From Pseudomonadota bacterium (lineage in GTDB: Bacteria; Myxococcota; UBA9042; PHBI01), in NCBI GenBank assembly GCA_005772945.1, contig SXIE01000304.1, positions 1 through 34,108 on the forward strand: a stretch of 34,108 nucleotides of DNA, written 5' to 3'. This document shows positions 20,906 to 29,481 of the stretch, piece after piece. The notes below the pieces were generated by a model, which was given only the letters and a program-made list of their open reading frames with translations, searched no databases and had not been told where the DNA came from. The position numbers and the translations under genes are program-made. Within the stretch, counting starts at the first letter, position 1. Every line of letters starts with the position of its first letter.

Positions 20906-23833
20906 ATGCGCGCAATGATCGACGAGCCAGCGTTCTATGAGTTCGGGCCCTACCGCGCCTACCCGGCGGACGGCTTGCTGCTCCGCGACGGACAGCCCGT
21001 CGATCTGGCGCCCAAGGTGTTCGCGACGCTGCTCGCCCTCCTGCGTCACAGCGGTCGCCTGGTGGCCAAGGACGCGCTCATGAAGGCGATTTGGCCCGAC
21101 ACGTTCGTCGTCGAGAGCAACCTCGCCTTCAACATGTCGGTCCTGCGCAAGGCGCTCGGCGAGGGGCCCGAGCGGCGGTTCATCGAGACGGTGCCGCGAC
21201 GGGGGTATCGGTTCGTCGGGGGCATCCGAACCGCGCCCGCGCGAATGGCGCAGCCCGCGCGGAAGCTGGCCTCCGCAGCCGTCGGGCGCGATTCCGAGCG
21301 CGCCCAATTGCATTCCGCGTTGACGGCCGTGCGCGAGGGTCGGGGTCAGCTCGTGGCGCTGACGGGCGAGCCGGGCCTTGGCAAGACGACGCTCGTCCAG
21401 GGCTTCCTCGCGGAGGCGCTCACGCCCGGGGTCGAAACGCTTTTGCGCGGGCGCTGCTCCGAGCAGCTCGTCGGCGCGGGTGCCTACCTCCCGGTGATCG
21501 AGGCGCTCGACGATCTGGTCGCCGGGGACTCGGCGAACACGGCCGAGCCGATCCTCCGCGCGTTGGCGCCGCATTGGCACGCGCTCTCGGTGCGCGCGGA
21601 CCGGGCGAGCGCGGGGCACGACGTATCGCCCGAGCGACTCAAGCGAGAATTCCTGACGTTCATGCAGGAGCTCGCGCGGCGCGGGCCGACCATTTTGGTC
21701 ATCGATGATCTGCACTGGGCCGACACCGCGACGACCGACCTCATCGACTACCTCGCGCACCGCGCCGACACGCTGCCGCTCCTCATCGTGGTCTGCTACC
21801 GCCTCTCGGACATGCTGCGCGCGCGCCACCCTTTCCCGCTGCTCTTGCGCGAGCTGAGGGGCCGCGGTCGCGCCCAGGAGATCGCGCTGAGTCTGCTCAC
21901 GCGCGCGGACATCGAGAGGTTCCTCGCGCTCAGCTTTCCGGGGCATCGCCTGCCTGACGCGTTCGTGTCCTTCCTGCACGCGCGCACCGATGGCAATCCG
22001 CTCTTCATGGTCGACGTCCTGCGAGACCTGCAGGGCCACGAGGTCATCGCGCTCGACGAAGGCGCCTACGTGCTCAGGCAGGCCATCGAAGCGCTCGCGC
22101 GCGACCTGCCCGACTCGGTGCGTAGCGTCGTCGAGCGCAAGATCGGCCAGCTCGATCCGAGCGATCACCGGCTCCTGGTCGCGGCCAGTGTCCAGGGTTA
22201 CGAGTTCGACTCGGTCATCCTCGCGAGCATCGTCGGCGCCCCACTCGAGGACGTTGAAGGCAAGCTCGCCGAGCTCGAGCGTGCGCACGCCATCATCCAC
22301 CAGGTGGCCGAGCAAGAGCTTCCGGACGGGACGCTCTCCTTGCGCTGTCGCTTCGTGCACGCGCTCTACCAGAATGCTCTCTTCGCGACGCTGACGCCGA
22401 GCCGTCGGGCCGCGCTCAGCCTCGCGTGTGCCTCGGCCATTCTTGCGCGCTATGGCGCGCGCGGTGCCGAGTCGGGTGCGCAGGTGGGGGTGCTCTTCGA
22501 GCACGGTCGGGACTTCGCGCAGGCCACCGAGCACTACCTACGGGCCGCCCACCATGCGGTGCGGCTCTTCGCGTACCCCGAGGCGGTGGCGCTGGCCCGG
22601 CGGGGTGTCGCGGTGCTCGAGCGGCTGCCGGCGGGACCCGAGCGCGACGCCAAAGAGGTGCTCCTGCAGACGGCGATGGGTATCGCGCTCATGTCGACGA
22701 GCGGGTTCTCGGCGAGCGAGGTCGAGCGCGCCCACGCGCGGGCGCTCGCACTCGCGCGCGCGATGGAGCCGACGCGACGCCTCCTCCCGGTGCTCGGGAG
22801 CATCTGGCTCTTTCAGATGTTCCAGGCGCAGCTCGGGAGCGCGCACGAGCTCGCGCAGCGGATCCTGACGCAGGCCGAGGCGATGAGTTCGGCCCACCCG
22901 CCGCGTCCGAACACGGTGCTGCTCGCGCAGGCGCACCAGACGCTCGGGATTTCTCTCATGCACCTCGGCGACTTCCAGGGCGCGCTGCATCACTACGAGC
23001 TGACGACCCGCACGTACGACGCGCGGCGCGACCGCCCGCAGGCCGTGCAATACGCCTTCGATCCGGGCGTCGCGGCGCTCGCGTGCTCGGGGCGCGTCAT
23101 GGCGGCACTCGGGGCCCCCGACACGGCGCTCGCCCGCGTCCGGGAGTCCGTGGCGCTCGCGCGCGCGCTCGAGCATCCGCCGAGCTTGGGTTGGGCGCTC
23201 ACGTTCGCGGCGATCGTGCACGAGCTGCGCGACGAGCCGGAGGCGACGTTTGCCTGCGCGACCGAAGCGGTGGCCCTCGCGGGCGATAACCCGATCGCCC
23301 AGCAGCTCGGGTGGGCGAGCTTTCTCAGGGGCTGGGCGCTCGCAGGGCGGGGACTCCTGGCCGAGGGCATCGCCGCGATGCGCGACACGATCCGAGCTCA
23401 GCGGGCGGTCGGGGCGCAGATCTCGGCGCCGAAGTTCGCCGGGATGCTCGCGGAGGCGGTGCGGCGCGCCGGCGAGCCCGTCGAGGCCCTGCAGCTCCTC
23501 GACGCCGCGCTCGCGGAGAGTGCCCAGACTCAGGAGCGTCATCAGGCGCCCGAACTCCACCTCCTGCGCGCGCGTGCGCTCGCCGATCTCGGCGCCTCCG
23601 ACGAGGCCCGCACGGCCCTCGAACGCTCGCTCGCGACCGCGCGCGCGATGCACGCGACGTGGTGGGAGCTGCGAGCCGCCTACGAAGCGACCAACCTCGG
23701 CACGCCGGATCCAGCCGCCGCGAACACCCTGCGGGAGGTGCTCGCGCGGCTGGAGGAAGGACACGGCCTACCGCTCTTTCAAGCGGCCCGGCAGCGCCTC
23801 GCCACACTCGATGCGGCCTCCGTCACCGGCTAA
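20906..23833 (+). CDS. Winged-helix transcriptional regulator fused to AAA ATPase and TPR repeats
   Basis: The 975-residue product starts with an OmpR/CadC-type winged-helix domain (about 5-100; YEFGPYRAYPADGLLLRDG and SVLRKALGEGPERRFIETVP, ending RRGYRFVGG). An STAND/AAA ATPase follows (Walker A GEPGLGKTT with Lys160; Walker B ILVIDDLHWAD with Asp267/268), then a long helical region (about 480-960) of TPR-like repeats. Such proteins sense a ligand or protein through the TPR part and use ATP-driven switching to control DNA binding. There is no phospho-receiver. ATGs at 20906 and 20915 are both possible; TTG 20885 also opens the frame. No adjacent operon identifies its target. Its stop overlaps that of the convergent propeller lipoprotein (CTAA). 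Confidence 0.88.
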   Translation: MRAMIDEPAFYEFGPYRAYPADGLLLRDGQPVDLAPKVFATLLALLRHSGRLVAKDALMKAIWPDTFVVESNLAFNMSVLRKALGEGPERRFIETVPRRGYRFVGGIRTAPARMAQPARKLASAAVGRDSERAQLHSALTAVREGRGQLVALTGEPGLGKTTLVQGFLAEALTPGVETLLRGRCSEQLVGAGAYLPVIEALDDLVAGDSANTAEPILRALAPHWHALSVRADRASAGHDVSPERLKREFLTFMQELARRGPTILVIDDLHWADTATTDLIDYLAHRADTLPLLIVVCYRLSDMLRARHPFPLLLRELRGRGRAQEIALSLLTRADIERFLALSFPGHRLPDAFVSFLHARTDGNPLFMVDVLRDLQGHEVIALDEGAYVLRQAIEALARDLPDSVRSVVERKIGQLDPSDHRLLVAASVQGYEFDSVILASIVGAPLEDVEGKLAELERAHAIIHQVAEQELPDGTLSLRCRFVHALYQNALFATLTPSRRAALSLACASAILARYGARGAESGAQVGVLFEHGRDFAQATEHYLRAAHHAVRLFAYPEAVALARRGVAVLERLPAGPERDAKEVLLQTAMGIALMSTSGFSASEVERAHARALALARAMEPTRRLLPVLGSIWLFQMFQAQLGSAHELAQRILTQAEAMSSAHPPRPNTVLLAQAHQTLGISLMHLGDFQGALHHYELTTRTYDARRDRPQAVQYAFDPGVAALACSGRVMAALGAPDTALARVRESVALARALEHPPSLGWALTFAAIVHELRDEPEATFACATEAVALAGDNPIAQQLGWASFLRGWALAGRGLLAEGIAAMRDTIRAQRAVGAQISAPKFAGMLAEAVRRAGEPVEALQLLDAALAESAQTQERHQAPELHLLRARALADLGASDEARTALERSLATARAMHATWWELRAAYEATNLGTPDPAAANTLREVLARLEEGHGLPLFQAARQRLATLDAASVTG

Positions 23834-26142
23834 GGTGCGCCGAAGCGTCCCTGCGCCCAGGCGTGCATGCGGGCCACCGTGGCCGCATCGATGGCTGTCG
23901 GCACGATGATCACCGCGCCGAGCGTTCCGCCGTAATGACTCTTGGGCGCGTGCAGCCAGCCGGCGCCGATCGTACTCCAGCGGGCGCTGTCGGGCACGTA
24001 CGGCCGCGCCGCCGCATCGCCCTCGGCGACCCCGTCGACGTAGGCCTGGAGCGCGCCATCGCTGGCGTGCGTGAAGCCCGCGAAACGCACGTCGCCCTCC
24101 TCGCGCATCAGCCCGGAGCCTGCGCGCACGGGCTGAGACGGACTCGCGTCGTCGCTGTACTGGAGCTGCCCCTCGGTCAGACCGACGCCAGTGGCGACCA
24201 CGCCCCCGTCCCCGACCACGGTGTCCGACGGATAGGTTTCATACGGGGCCACGTCGCCGGGCTCGACCACCGCCTGGCGATTCCAGGGCGTTCGTCCGAC
24301 CCAGAAGACCGATCGTCCGCTCGGCTGGAGATCGGCGGCGGCCAGGTCGAGATGCGTGCCGATGCCGTCGAATTGGACCCCGGCCATGCCCTCGCCGAGT
24401 GCGTTCGGATCGACCAGCGGCCGCGTCGTGCCGCTCGCGGTCACGGTCAGGCCCGCGGCGCGATCGGTCCAGCCATCGACCACGACGCCGTGGAAAGCGC
24501 GCATGCGCCACGACGAGCGGTCATGGCCCCACGCGTAGGCATTTCCGTAGGAGTAGTTCCCGCCCGCCCGCAGGAGGATAGTCGGGTCGGCGCCGACCGC
24601 GAACCCGTCGGCGTGCGACTGCGAGTAGCTGTCGAGGCCGGGCGCGACCTGCGTCCAGTGCTCGCCGTCGTCGGTGAACCAGCTCTCGTTGCTGTTCCCC
24701 GAGTCGTTCCCGCCAGCGAAGGTCCAGAGGCGACCATCGAAGACCAGGACGCTATTCCAGGCGCGGCCCGGCCACGGCGGGGTCGCGTGTTTCTTCCAGC
24801 TGACCCCGTCGACCGTCGACCAGACCTCGGCGAAGTACGAGGTCGGGAAGGTCCCTTCGTAGTTGGGCATCGGGGCTGTGTAGCGCGCCCCGCCGACGAG
24901 CCAGAGTCGGCCCTTGAACTCGACCATACGATCGATGAGGCCACGGCCGGACCAGCGGGTCGGATCGGTCGGCGGGTCCTCGGCCGTGTCGGCCGCGACC
25001 TTGACCCAGTGCACGCCGTCGTCGCTGTTCCAGACGTCGTTGTGGAATTGCGTGTGTGGGACGTAGCTCGGGTCGTCGGGGTACTCGACCAGCGAGATGA
25101 TGCCGTCCTGTCCGCCGACGACCCAGAGCTTGTCCTGAAAAACACCCGCGACCTGGAGCGCCCGCCCGGACGTCCCATGCAGCGTCCCGTCGGGTTCGTA
25201 CGCCCACGGGACGGTCTCGACCTCGACGCGCCAGTGGACCCCGTCGGCGCTCGAGACGATGTCGTTGTTGTAGCGGCTCTGCCACCCGTCTCCGCCGATC
25301 AGCCAGAGGCGGTCGTGCCACAGCAGGGCGTTGTGCACATGCCGGCGCTCGAATTGGTCATTGTGATCGGCGAGCTCGAGCGTCCAGTCGACCCCGTCGC
25401 GGGTCGACCAGACCTCGTTGGTGGTGATCTGCGGCTCGCCGAAACCCTCGGGGACCGGCTGGCCGTTCCATCCGCCGGTCATCCAGAACTTACCGGTGGC
25501 CGGGAGCCAGTTGAGCGCGGCGCCGTCTCGCCAACGCCAATCGGGGTGGATGACCGGGCTCAGGCGCTCCCATTCATAGGCGCTGCCCACCTCGCTTCCC
25601 TGGATCCCGGAGGCGGCGTCGAACACGCGCGCACCCGCGATTTGAGCGGGACTCCAGGCCTCGAGCGTCCCACTCCACGTCGCGTCGCCGACTGCCGAAC
25701 GCAGGGTGACCGCGAGCCCGGTGCCAGCTGGGACCGCGCCGGTCGTGGCCATGAGCGCGCCGTCGTCGGTCGGGCGGAGCGACGTCGCCAAGACACCGCC
25801 GACCAGAACGGAGGTGACCTGGCCGAGGCCTTCGCCCTCGATGCGGAGATGCGAGCCGCCCTGGGGGTCGACGATACCCGGCGTCACGGCCGAGACCGTC
25901 GGCGCGGGCGGCGTGATTTCGCCGACCGGGGTGTCTATCGCCACGGCGGTCTCGGTCGCGTCAGATACCTGTCCATCGCCGCCCGGTGCATCTGCGTCAC
26001 CGGCCGCATCGCCGACGGTTGCATCGGACGTCGCTTCTTCGTCAGCTTCACAGCCGGCGATCCAGACCGCGATCGCAACGCAGATCCTCCGCGACCACAC
26101 CCCGCCACGCCACCCGAGGTTCCCGAAACTTGAAGCCCGCAT
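23830..26142 (-). CDS. Lipoprotein with IPT/TIG, Kelch/Asp-box propeller and LamG-like domains
   Basis: The 770-residue product has a lipoprotein signal (WIAGC lipobox) and an Asp/Ala/Thr-rich linker. Next is an IPT/TIG-like Ig domain (PTVSAVTPGIVDPQGGSHLR onward). The propeller region holds five Kelch-type GG strands (FWMTGG, LWLIGG, LWVVGG, LWLVGG, LWTFAGG), interleaved with five Asp-box-like motifs of form S/N-x-x-D-G-x-x-W (STRDGVDW, SSADGVHW, NSDDGVHW, STVDGVSW, FTDDGEHW). The C-terminal 200 residues look like a concanavalin/LamG lectin domain (VQFDGIGTHLDL, LQAYVDGVAEG). It is probably a surface carbohydrate- or protein-binding protein; the ligand is unknown and no sialidase catalytic set is seen. 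GGGAGGG just before the ATG supports the start. Confidence 0.82.
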   Translation of the reverse strand: MRASSFGNLGWRGGVWSRRICVAIAVWIAGCEADEEATSDATVGDAAGDADAPGGDGQVSDATETAVAIDTPVGEITPPAPTVSAVTPGIVDPQGGSHLRIEGEGLGQVTSVLVGGVLATSLRPTDDGALMATTGAVPAGTGLAVTLRSAVGDATWSGTLEAWSPAQIAGARVFDAASGIQGSEVGSAYEWERLSPVIHPDWRWRDGAALNWLPATGKFWMTGGWNGQPVPEGFGEPQITTNEVWSTRDGVDWTLELADHNDQFERRHVHNALLWHDRLWLIGGDGWQSRYNNDIVSSADGVHWRVEVETVPWAYEPDGTLHGTSGRALQVAGVFQDKLWVVGGQDGIISLVEYPDDPSYVPHTQFHNDVWNSDDGVHWVKVAADTAEDPPTDPTRWSGRGLIDRMVEFKGRLWLVGGARYTAPMPNYEGTFPTSYFAEVWSTVDGVSWKKHATPPWPGRAWNSVLVFDGRLWTFAGGNDSGNSNESWFTDDGEHWTQVAPGLDSYSQSHADGFAVGADPTILLRAGGNYSYGNAYAWGHDRSSWRMRAFHGVVVDGWTDRAAGLTVTASGTTRPLVDPNALGEGMAGVQFDGIGTHLDLAAADLQPSGRSVFWVGRTPWNRQAVVEPGDVAPYETYPSDTVVGDGGVVATGVGLTEGQLQYSDDASPSQPVRAGSGLMREEGDVRFAGFTHASDGALQAYVDGVAEGDAAARPYVPDSARWSTIGAGWLHAPKSHYGGTLGAVIIVPTAIDAATVARMHAWAQGRFGAP

Positions 26143-26302
26143 GCACCCTCCCGCTTGGTGAATCAAACCCGGCGCATCGAACGTAGCGGGCGACCCACCT
26201 CGAGCCCGAGAGAGCTTCCTTAGAAAGACCATAGGGCGGCCCGCGGGCTTGCGACAAGCGCCTGCGAGGCGAAGGCCAACGGAACTCTAAGGGCGCTTTC
26301 AC

Positions 26303-26320
26303 GGGTCGCAGCCGCGACCC
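26303..26320 (+). promoter_or_regulatory. 7-bp hairpin in the leader of the beta-helix gene
   Basis: GGGTCGC (26303-26309) and GCGACCC (26314-26320) pair around AGCC, 36 bp before the ATG at 26357. It lies in the 214-bp divergent gap between two lipoprotein genes. Operator or leader hairpin; nothing else of note stands out in the gap. Confidence 0.35.
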
Positions 26321-26356
26321 CTGCTACGGTGGACTGCCAACGTTCGGAGCACGCCT

Positions 26357-27958
26357 ATGACACGCAGCGGCCCTCGGTACATTGTCATTGCATGCGCGTC
26401 TCTCACGGCCGGCGCATGTTCGGCCGCCAAGGAGGCGAGCTTCGGAGGAACCTCCGCAGCCGATACATCGGACGCATCCAACGCATCGGACGCCGCCTAT
26501 GAGGATGCGCGGTCGACGGGCCAGCCGCCCGAGACCGAGGTTGGATCCGACGCGCCGATCCCCGAGACCCTCGCCGAGCTGCCCACGCCCCCGGCGGATG
26601 CGATCCATGTCGCGCTGACCGGCCACGACGACACCGGCGATGGCTCGGCCACGGCGCCTTATCGCCACGTCCAATATGCCCTCGAGAATGCCACGTCGAA
26701 CGGCGCGACGCTGATCCTGCACGCCGGGACGTACGAGGAACAGGTTCGCATTCGGAACGATCACGTGACCTTGCAAGCGGCGCCCGGCGAGCGCGCGCAT
26801 ATCACGTGCCCCATCTCGATCGATGCGGACGATCCGCCGCTGTGTATCGAGATCGACGCCGAGTCGACCGGCGTCACGCTGCGCGGGCTCGAGGTCTCGG
26901 GCGGCTTCTATGCCGTCTTTCTCGGCTCGCACTGGGACTACGACGATACGCCGCTCGACAACCCGGCCGCCAATCACGTGCTCATCGAGGACTGCATCAT
27001 CCACGACACGGGGCGAGACGCCGTCAAGATCCCCGCCGGTTGCGACGACGTCACGATCCGCGGCTGCGAGATCTACAACTCGGGCCGCGGCTACCCCCCC
27101 AATACGTCGCTCGACGACAAGAACGCCGAGGGTATCGACGCCGTCAACGCCGACCGCGTCCACATCGCCGACACGTACATCCACGACACGGCGACCACCT
27201 GCGTCTACGTCAAGGGCGGCTCCATCGACACGGTCATCGAGCGCACGCGAGCCGAGCGCTGCGGGGGGCTGGGCATCGCGCTGGGCTTCGACACGAGCCC
27301 GGAGTTCTTCGATACCACCGTGAACCCGGGGTATTACGAGAACATCGGCGGCGTCGTCCGCAACTCGATCGTCATCGACACGGGCCTGGCCGGCCTCGCG
27401 CTCTACGCCACGCGCGACGCCAAGCTCCTACACAACACCGTCGTTCGCGCGGGCACCGAGGGTCACGCCGGGATCTACCTGGGCGTCGCGACGCAGGACT
27501 ACGACCCCGGCGCAGGTCGCCCCGCGAACACCAACCCGACGATCATCGGCAACATCGTCGACCAGTCGGGGCTGGCGGACCTGGGCGGCATGGCCGAACC
27601 GGTCTGCTTCGGGATCCGCTACACCGAGGAGGACCAGCTCGGGGTCTTGAGCGCGCTCACGGGCCCGTTCACAATTCGCGACAACCTCTACTTTGGCGGC
27701 ACGGGAACGAGCTGCCGCTTCCGCGACGGGCGGCCGTCGACCCGTCTCGAGGACGGCGACCTCACGGCGTGGCAAGCCCACGGCGCGGGCTTCGACGTGT
27801 CGTCACGCGTGGCCGATCCGCGCCTCGATGCGACGGGCCATCTGCAATCGGGCAGTCCGGCTATCGATGCCATGTCTGCGACGGACGGGGTCGGCGACGA
27901 TGTCGACGGCCAGGCGCGCACCGCACCGTACGACGTCGGCGCCGACGAACGCCTCTGA
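26357..27958 (+). CDS. Right-handed beta-helix lipoprotein
   Basis: The 533-residue product starts MTRSGPRYIVIACASLTAGA followed by Cys21 (lipobox-like) and an Asp/Ser/Ala linker built of short repeated codon blocks. From about 95 it has the DUF1565/NosD-like opening (HVALTGHDDTGDGSATAPYR, TLILHAGTYEEQVRI). Repeated PbH1-type coils follow, with alternating Asn/Asp and hydrophobic turns (VLIEDCIIHDTGRDAVKI, VTIRGCEIYNSGRG, VHIADTYIHDTATTCVYV). The C-terminus (SPAIDAM..DGVGDDVDG..GADE) is the choice-of-anchor-like ending common in such proteins. These folds usually bind or cleave polysaccharide; no lyase catalytic residues can be assigned. GGAG 7 bases before the ATG. Confidence 0.85.
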   Translation: MTRSGPRYIVIACASLTAGACSAAKEASFGGTSAADTSDASNASDAAYEDARSTGQPPETEVGSDAPIPETLAELPTPPADAIHVALTGHDDTGDGSATAPYRHVQYALENATSNGATLILHAGTYEEQVRIRNDHVTLQAAPGERAHITCPISIDADDPPLCIEIDAESTGVTLRGLEVSGGFYAVFLGSHWDYDDTPLDNPAANHVLIEDCIIHDTGRDAVKIPAGCDDVTIRGCEIYNSGRGYPPNTSLDDKNAEGIDAVNADRVHIADTYIHDTATTCVYVKGGSIDTVIERTRAERCGGLGIALGFDTSPEFFDTTVNPGYYENIGGVVRNSIVIDTGLAGLALYATRDAKLLHNTVVRAGTEGHAGIYLGVATQDYDPGAGRPANTNPTIIGNIVDQSGLADLGGMAEPVCFGIRYTEEDQLGVLSALTGPFTIRDNLYFGGTGTSCRFRDGRPSTRLEDGDLTAWQAHGAGFDVSSRVADPRLDATGHLQSGSPAIDAMSATDGVGDDVDGQARTAPYDVGADERL

Positions 27959-28157
27959 GCTTTCTTGCGCGCACCGGGGGGCTCGCGGGAGTGTCTAGGA
28001 TCTCCACATGCACCCCCGATGCGTCACGCGCGATCCTCGTGAGGATGGACTCGCGGGCGCACAAAATAACGGTCTGCGCGCCAGGCAGCGCTGGATCGGG
28101 CCTTGCTCGAGGGCGTGCGGCGCCGCAGCTCGGCGGCGTCTTGCCCGGAGTATCCCC

Positions 28158-29393
28158 ATGGTCTCATCGCGTGCCGCTGTTCTCGTCTTGTGCTGGGGGT
28201 TGGGCGCCACCGCTGGCGGTTGTCTCGAAGTTCACTCGGGGCATCGATCCAATGCGGCCGATGCCCCCGATGCGGCCGATCCGGCCGATGCCCCGATCGA
28301 CACGCAGACTGCGGGCGACACGCGCGCGACCGAGCCTCCGTCCGAGACGATCGACAGCGGCCCCTCCGAGGTCGACGCCCCCGACGTCGCTGCCTGTGTC
28401 GAAGGCCAGTGCGACGACGGCGATCCCTGCACTGACGACGGCTGCATCGTGGGACAATGCGAGCACCAGCGGCTCGAGGGCTGCGACCCGGAGTGCACAT
28501 GGAACGGCCTCACGGCGCTCGCCGCCCTGCGCTACGGGTACGCCGAGGGCGCGTTCGTCAAGACGCGCGGCAGCGCCCAGATGAGGCAGAACGGGCTGTG
28601 CACGGACAATGGCGTGTGCATGTGCCACGCGGGGATCGGGCTGGTCGACGGGGGCACCGAGTTGGCGCTCGTCCCGGGCATCGTCGACGCCGACCTGCGG
28701 GACCCGGCCATGACGTATGACTGCAGGTCGACCGACAGCGCGTCGGCGCCGAGCAACGTGCGGGTCGAGTGCCAGCCCTTGCTCGCGGGCGTCGGCTATC
28801 GGGTGTGGGGCAACGGCTCCTACTACGAAGGGGGCAACGCCTCGTACTCCGAAGGGGCCTCCGCTGGCGAGGCCGCGGTGCCCGCACGGCCGCTCGCGTC
28901 GATCGCCGTCCAAGGCTACTGCCTCGACACGAGCAACGAGGAGGTCCTCTGGGGCGACTACGCCGCGCGGGTCACCTTCGACGGCGGCCCCGAGGTTTCG
29001 GCGCACGCGCGTATCTGGAGCGTCGATCAGGGCGAGCTCCTCGACCTGCGGGCGGACGATCCGAACGACAACGTCATCGGGGTCACGGGCGGGGTCGTCG
29101 AGCAGCTCGACAACGGAATTCGCTTCGAATTCCAAACGCGCGAGGGCGCGCCCTCCGGGGTCGAGTATCTGGTCGCACGCCTCGTCGCGCGCGAGAACCG
29201 GCTGGAGGGGCGATTCGTGTCGACCTGGGCCGCGCGCGGTCCGATGTGGGGCTACCTCGGCATCGCCAACGCGAGCCGAACGAGCACCGACGGCGCGCCC
29301 CAAGGCGACGCCATCTATCGTCCGATGACCTCGGGAACGATCGTGCTGGTGCGCCTCCCGCCGGTCGACGGCGTGCGCAGCCCGTGCCCCTGA
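28158..29393 (+). CDS. Predicted lipoprotein with Cys-rich Asp motif, function unknown
   Basis: The 411-residue product has a lipoprotein signal (TAGGC lipobox at about Cys22) and a linker of Asp-Ala-Pro blocks encoded by near-repeats of GATGCGGCC. A Cys-rich Asp segment (CVEGQCDDGDPCTDDGC, about 85-101) follows. This C-x-x-x-x-C-D-D-G-D-P-C type motif occurs in many myxobacterial surface proteins. The rest is beta-rich, with Cys pairs (CMCHAG, YDCRS, VECQP, GYCLD) and no recognised fold. The final Cys is two residues from the end. The ATG at 28158 has GGAG 8 bases upstream; an in-frame upstream start lacks a signal peptide. Co-directional with the beta-helix lipoprotein (199-bp gap). Confidence 0.75.
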   Translation: MVSSRAAVLVLCWGLGATAGGCLEVHSGHRSNAADAPDAADPADAPIDTQTAGDTRATEPPSETIDSGPSEVDAPDVAACVEGQCDDGDPCTDDGCIVGQCEHQRLEGCDPECTWNGLTALAALRYGYAEGAFVKTRGSAQMRQNGLCTDNGVCMCHAGIGLVDGGTELALVPGIVDADLRDPAMTYDCRSTDSASAPSNVRVECQPLLAGVGYRVWGNGSYYEGGNASYSEGASAGEAAVPARPLASIAVQGYCLDTSNEEVLWGDYAARVTFDGGPEVSAHARIWSVDQGELLDLRADDPNDNVIGVTGGVVEQLDNGIRFEFQTREGAPSGVEYLVARLVARENRLEGRFVSTWAARGPMWGYLGIANASRTSTDGAPQGDAIYRPMTSGTIVLVRLPPVDGVRSPCP

Positions 29394-29481
29394 GGGTGCT
29401 CCAGCGCGTGCCCCGTTGACCACGCGGCGCGTTCCTGTCCAACTGTCCGCCATGGCGAGACCTCGGACCGGAGCACGCCCC

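Noticed and set aside
20777..22534. Minus-strand open frame antisense to the winged-helix/ATPase regulator
   Set aside because: Composition is that of a reversed frame; the plus-strand protein has clear Walker motifs and a DNA-binding domain.
23311..26133. Long plus-strand open frame antisense to the propeller lipoprotein
   Set aside because: Overlaps the end of the regulator in another frame and the whole lipoprotein in antisense; no domain, start or ribosome site.
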